The position numbers and the translations under genes are program-made. This document shows positions 6,395 to 8,508 of a DNA stretch of 8,508 nt, piece by piece (positions within the stretch are counted from its first letter, which is position 1; each line of letters begins with the position of its first letter). The notes below the pieces were generated by a model, which saw only the letters and a program-made list of their open reading frames with translations, did not search any database and was not told the DNA's origin. The DNA lies in NCBI GenBank assembly GCA_937998635.1, contig CALLDA010000186.1, positions 1 to 8,508 of the forward strand, read 5' to 3'. The stretch comes from an uncultured Pseudomonadales bacterium (GTDB lineage: Bacteria; Pseudomonadota; Gammaproteobacteria; Pseudomonadales; Porticoccaceae).

Positions 6395-6421
6395 GAAGGA
6401 AGGAGTCTTGGGCAGGTACTG

Positions 6422-6943
6422 TCAGCCTACTTTTAACGTTGGGTCATCCTCTGTATTTTCATCGGTCGTATCAAAATCTGCATCGTTAGTAGAGTTCGCT
6501 TCATTGGCAGAATTTACACGGCCCAGACCATAGTCTTCGCTGAGCACGCCATTTCCGGGGGCGTAGTCTCTGGGCACCTGGGGCTGGTCTCCGTTATTGG
6601 TGGTCGGCAAAATTAACTCCAATTGTACCGAACCTGCATCGGCTAACTGGCGGCCTGTTTCCGGTGTGGCCAGTTTCCCTGCGCTGTCTGCCAGATACTG
6701 ATGAAGTTCGGCATAGCTGCTCGTTAAATTTTTGATGAGTTCTGAGGTTTTGACAAAATGTTCGGTGACTTCATGTCGGTAGGTCGCGGAGGTCTCCATA
6801 TTTTGTCGCAATTCCTCTGAGACCTGTCGTTTTTGGCGCGCAGGGCCTGAAAATATCCGGGCAAGTAGTATGCCGAGGCTGATACCTACGCCAAGGGCAA
6901 TCAGTGCGATGATCAATGTTTCAGGGTTAATACTAGTATTCAC
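6422..6943 (-). CDS. zapG: YhcB/ZapG-family (DUF1043) inner-membrane protein with acidic C-terminal extension
   Basis: The YhcB (ZapG) family consists of small inner-membrane proteins linked in E. coli to cell division and envelope synthesis. This 173-residue protein has one N-terminal transmembrane segment (about 9-31, LIIALIALGVGISLGILLAR) with a basic stretch after it. A helical, probably coiled-coil region follows (about 38-90). Its HEVTEHFVKTSELIKNL and YAELHQYLADSAGKL resemble the family's EELVSHFARSAELLD and YRQLYQHMAKSS; VPRDYAPG (about 123-130) matches the conserved C-terminal PRDY motif. The E. coli protein is about 130 residues. The extra length here is a low-complexity Asn/Thr/Asp/Glu-rich tail (about 146-170). 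The start is GTG (6943-6941), with GGAAA upstream; no ATG precedes the membrane segment. It converges on sat and diverges from the hydrolase gene. The exact molecular role is not established by this sequence. Confidence 0.9.
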   Translation of the reverse strand: MNTSINPETLIIALIALGVGISLGILLARIFSGPARQKRQVSEELRQNMETSATYRHEVTEHFVKTSELIKNLTSSYAELHQYLADSAGKLATPETGRQLADAGSVQLELILPTTNNGDQPQVPRDYAPGNGVLSEDYGLGRVNSANEANSTNDADFDTTDENTEDDPTLKVG

Positions 6944-6984
6944 AGTGTAGGTTTCCGTAGGGCGGTTGAATCGAAGGCAATTTT

Positions 6985-7015
6985 AGCCTGAAAAGGCGGG
7001 CTGGTCGATCAGGCT
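6985..7015. promoter_or_regulatory. Inverted repeat AGCCTGA-N17-TCAGGCT in the yhcB/hydrolase divergent region
   Basis: AGCCTGA (6985-6991) and TCAGGCT (7009-7015) form a perfect 7-bp inverted repeat with a 17-base spacer, in the 210-base divergent gap between yhcB and the hydrolase gene. A further copy of its core, GCCTGAAA, lies at 7072-7079. An operator for a dimeric regulator is possible; no regulator gene is in the window. Confidence 0.3.
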
Positions 7016-7093
7016 ATGGTTAGTTGAACTCATTGCTTTCAAGTGCGGGCGTGGAATAAGTTTGGTGCTATGCCTGAAAGTGGCGTCGATCTA

Positions 7094-7130
7094 TTGGAAA
7101 GTTGCTTAGGTTGGTAGGAAGTTGTTTGAG
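7094..7130. repeat. Imperfect tandem repeat upstream of the hydrolase gene
   Basis: TTGGAAAGTTGCTTAGG (7094-7110) is followed directly by TTGGTAGGAAGTTGTTTGAG (7111-7130). The two share TTGG, AGTTG and TT in the same order, with a 3-base insertion in the second. This is a weaker example of the short tandem duplications seen in other gaps of the window. Confidence 0.3.
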
Positions 7131-7153
7131 TAAGATAAGGGAGATTACAAAAC

Positions 7154-7810
7154 ATGACATCGTCATCAGTAAATAAAGTCAGGCATATGATTGATGGCCC
7201 AGTGGGCAAACTGGAAGTCGCTGTGGAACCAGGTGCTGGTAATGGCTCGCTGGCAGGTCAGGGCTATTATGCCGTGGTTTGTCATCCTCACCCTTTGTTC
7301 GGTGGCGAGATGGATAACAAGGTGGTTACCACGGTGGCCAGGATATATCGGGAGCTGGGTGTATCGACGGCACGCTTTAATTTTCGAGGTGTCGGTGGCA
7401 GCGAGGGAGAGCACGATAATGCCAGGGGCGAAGTCGATGATTTGCAGGCTGTTGCCGCATGGCTACAGCAACAAACGTCGGGAACCCGTTTGTTGCTAGC
7501 CGGTTATTCTTTTGGCTCGTTCGTGGCGGCAGCGGGCAGTTTGGTGATGAACCCAGAGCATCTTATATTGGTCGCGCCGCCTGTTGAGCGCTATACCTAT
7601 GCCCCTGAAGGTCGGTTTACCTGTCCAGTGGTGATTGCTCTTGGTGAAGACGATGAGTTGGTCGATGTTCAAAACGCTACAGCCTGGGCCGGGGAGTTGG
7701 TATCTCCGGTCGAAATTGTACGCATAGCGGGGGCCAGCCACTTCTTCCATGGTCAGCTGCTTGAGTTGAGTAGTCAGCTAGGCCCTGCATTACTCAAGGC
7801 CTTGTTGTAA
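7154..7810 (+). CDS. Small alpha/beta-hydrolase fold protein (COG2945-like), function unknown
   Basis: This is a 218-residue cytoplasmic alpha/beta hydrolase without signal peptide. Its features fit the family of small predicted hydrolases often described as COG2945-like. They include CHPHPLFGGEMDNKVV (about 43-58), the FNFRGVGGSEG loop (about 75-85), a nucleophile elbow GYSFGS with Ser119, an acid in GEDDELVD (probably Asp167), and a catalytic His196 in ASHFFHG. The complete triad suggests an active esterase or hydrolase, but the natural substrate is unknown for this family. The ATG has a good Shine-Dalgarno AGGGAG (7138-7143) 10 bases upstream. The gene diverges from yhcB and lies 181 bases before zapE in the same direction, so it may be cotranscribed with zapE, though the long spacer argues for a separate zapE promoter. 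Confidence 0.9.
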   Translation: MTSSSVNKVRHMIDGPVGKLEVAVEPGAGNGSLAGQGYYAVVCHPHPLFGGEMDNKVVTTVARIYRELGVSTARFNFRGVGGSEGEHDNARGEVDDLQAVAAWLQQQTSGTRLLLAGYSFGSFVAAAGSLVMNPEHLILVAPPVERYTYAPEGRFTCPVVIALGEDDELVDVQNATAWAGELVSPVEIVRIAGASHFFHGQLLELSSQLGPALLKALL

Positions 7811-7868
7811 CAACCCTTGCCACGTTCGCGGCCAAAGCTCGTTACCAAATCGGCATTGGGAGTATCAC

Positions 7869-7891
7869 ACCGGTATTGCGTAATACGCGGT
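7869..7891 (+). other. Hairpin in the hydrolase-zapE spacer
   Basis: ACCGGTATT (7869-7877) pairs with AATAC plus CGGT (7882-7891, one bulged G) around a GCGT loop, for nine base pairs. It begins 59 bases after the hydrolase stop. No T-run follows, so it is not a clear intrinsic terminator, but it could serve as a 3'-end structure for the hydrolase mRNA. Confidence 0.35.
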
Positions 7892-7935
7892 CTAACGGTA
7901 GAGTCCCCAGCGGTTTTCATTTGCTCTGCCCATAA

Positions 7936-7947
7936 ATACCACGGTAT
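7936..7947. promoter_or_regulatory. Perfect dyad ATACC-AC-GGTAT upstream of zapE
   Basis: ATACC and GGTAT form an inverted repeat around two bases, 45 bases before the zapE start. It overlaps a weak promoter-like pair, TTGCTC (7921-7926) and TATCAA (7945-7950), 18 bp apart. Each match is poor, so both promoter and operator readings are tentative. The rest of the 181-base spacer shows nothing recognisable. Confidence 0.2.
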
Positions 7948-7991
7948 CAACCCAACCTTTAGCCAGCTGACCTTGTTTGTTAAAAGTTAGA

Positions 7992-8508
7992 ATGTCGCTC
8001 ACCCCCCTACAGCGCTACCAACTGGATTTGCAACAAGAGAGCTTTGTCGCGGATGAATGCCAGGCCCAGGCTGTGGAAAAATTGCAGGTTTTGCACGACC
8101 AGCTAATCGCGGCTGGTCAGGAAAAAGCCGGCTTCTTTAATCGCCTGGTGCGCAATCGCCAGGCCGTTCGGGTTAAGGGTATTTATTTCTGGGGCGGAGT
8201 GGGGCGAGGTAAGACCTACTTGATGGATAACTTTTACGAAAGTTTGCCATTTCAACAAAAAATGCGCGTTCATTTTCATCGTTTTATGAAGCGTGTGCAC
8301 CGGGACCTAACGGCATTGAAGGGCCAGAAGAATCCCCTGGAAAAAATCGCAGCTAGCATTGCTGATGAAGCGAGGGTTATTTGCTTCGATGAATTTTTTG
8401 TCTCAGATATTGCTGATGCGATGATACTGGGGGGGCTTATGGAACAATTGTTCGCCCGCGGTACAACCCTGGTATCGACATCAAATATTCTTCCGGATAG
8501 GCTCTATG
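7992..8508 (+). CDS. zapE: Cell division protein ZapE (AFG1-like ATPase), N-terminal part (3' end outside window)
   Basis: ZapE is an AFG1-family P-loop ATPase; in E. coli it associates with the Z ring and affects FtsZ assembly during constriction. The window holds 172 codons plus one base of a gene usually about 360-380 codons long, and it runs off the right edge. The N-terminus MSLTPLQRYQLDLQQESF matches the family. Walker A is GGVGRGKT (68-75, with Lys74 and Thr75), in the typical YFWGGVGRGKTYLMD context. HFHRFMKRVH follows (about 94-103), then Walker B VICFDEFFVSDIADAM (129-144, with Asp133 and Glu134) and the sensor-1-like STSN (about 162-165). I chose ATG 7992 because an in-frame stop (TGA 7968-7970) lies just upstream. 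The Shine-Dalgarno sequence is weak or absent. The yhcB-zapE proximity is a familiar arrangement. Confidence 0.95.
   Translation, partial: MSLTPLQRYQLDLQQESFVADECQAQAVEKLQVLHDQLIAAGQEKAGFFNRLVRNRQAVRVKGIYFWGGVGRGKTYLMDNFYESLPFQQKMRVHFHRFMKRVHRDLTALKGQKNPLEKIAASIADEARVICFDEFFVSDIADAMILGGLMEQLFARGTTLVSTSNILPDRLY

Noticed and set aside
6371..6412. Resemblance to the conserved domain of the bacterial SRP 4.5S RNA (ACCAGG...GGAAGGAAG...GGCAG)
   Set aside because: The purine string looks similar, but the diagnostic symmetric loop and the GGAA tetraloop with flanking UCC/GGA pairs cannot be formed. The expected outer strands do not pair with each other. The actual strong pairings are the two hairpins listed instead.
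6313..6421. Intrinsic terminator for sat or yhcB
   Set aside because: Strong stems exist, but neither strand has a T-run after them. They are reported as hairpins of unknown role rather than terminators.
8103..8300. 65-codon minus-strand frame at the right end
   Set aside because: It overlaps the Walker A region of zapE in antisense and has no independent support.
1..8508. Mobile element, CRISPR array, toxin-antitoxin or phage-defence genes
   Set aside because: All long frames are explained by conserved housekeeping families. No regularly spaced repeats, transposase motifs or paired small genes are visible, and composition is uniform.

Overview
The window is ordinary chromosomal DNA from a gammaproteobacterium, probably a marine or free-living member of the broad Pseudomonadales/Cellvibrionales group. 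The evidence is the gene order murA-hisG-hisD-hisC followed by a convergent degS/algW-type protease, the short (about 210-residue) HisG, the YhcB/ZapG gene and the ZapE gene. From memory, this matches the murA-hisG-hisD-hisC-algW block of pseudomonads. Base composition looks close to 50% GC throughout. I see no transposase, integrase, tRNA, rRNA, CRISPR array or phage gene.

Layout. Positions 1-474 are the 3' part of murA (cell-wall precursor synthesis). A 137-base spacer with repeats leads to hisG (612-1241), then hisD (1245-2567, only 3 bases downstream) and hisC (2650-3711). These genes encode steps 1, 9-10 and 7 of histidine synthesis and probably form one operon. Convergent to them is a DegS/AlgW-type membrane-anchored serine protease (4895-3753, minus strand). 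It shares a divergent promoter region with a homo-oligomeric ATP sulfurylase, sat (5095-6312). A strongly structured 109-base gap separates sat from the convergent yhcB/zapG (6943-6422, minus strand). A small alpha/beta hydrolase (7154-7810) diverges from yhcB. The 5' half of zapE (7992 to the window end) closes the window.

How the genes relate. Histidine synthesis (hisGDC) and sulfate activation (sat) are biosynthetic. MurA, the DegS-like protease, ZapG and ZapE belong to envelope synthesis, envelope stress sensing and cell division. This is a conserved housekeeping neighbourhood rather than one dedicated system, and I found no convincing undescribed multi-gene system.

Points worth a second look: a monomer-type sat lies where, from memory, Pseudomonas aeruginosa carries the unrelated cysD-cysN ATP sulfurylase; the sat/yhcB junction holds two strong abutting hairpins without a U-tract; short imperfect tandem duplications recur in four intergenic gaps; hisC may be coupled to a five-codon leader ORF; and the YhcB homologue has an acidic C-terminal extension.
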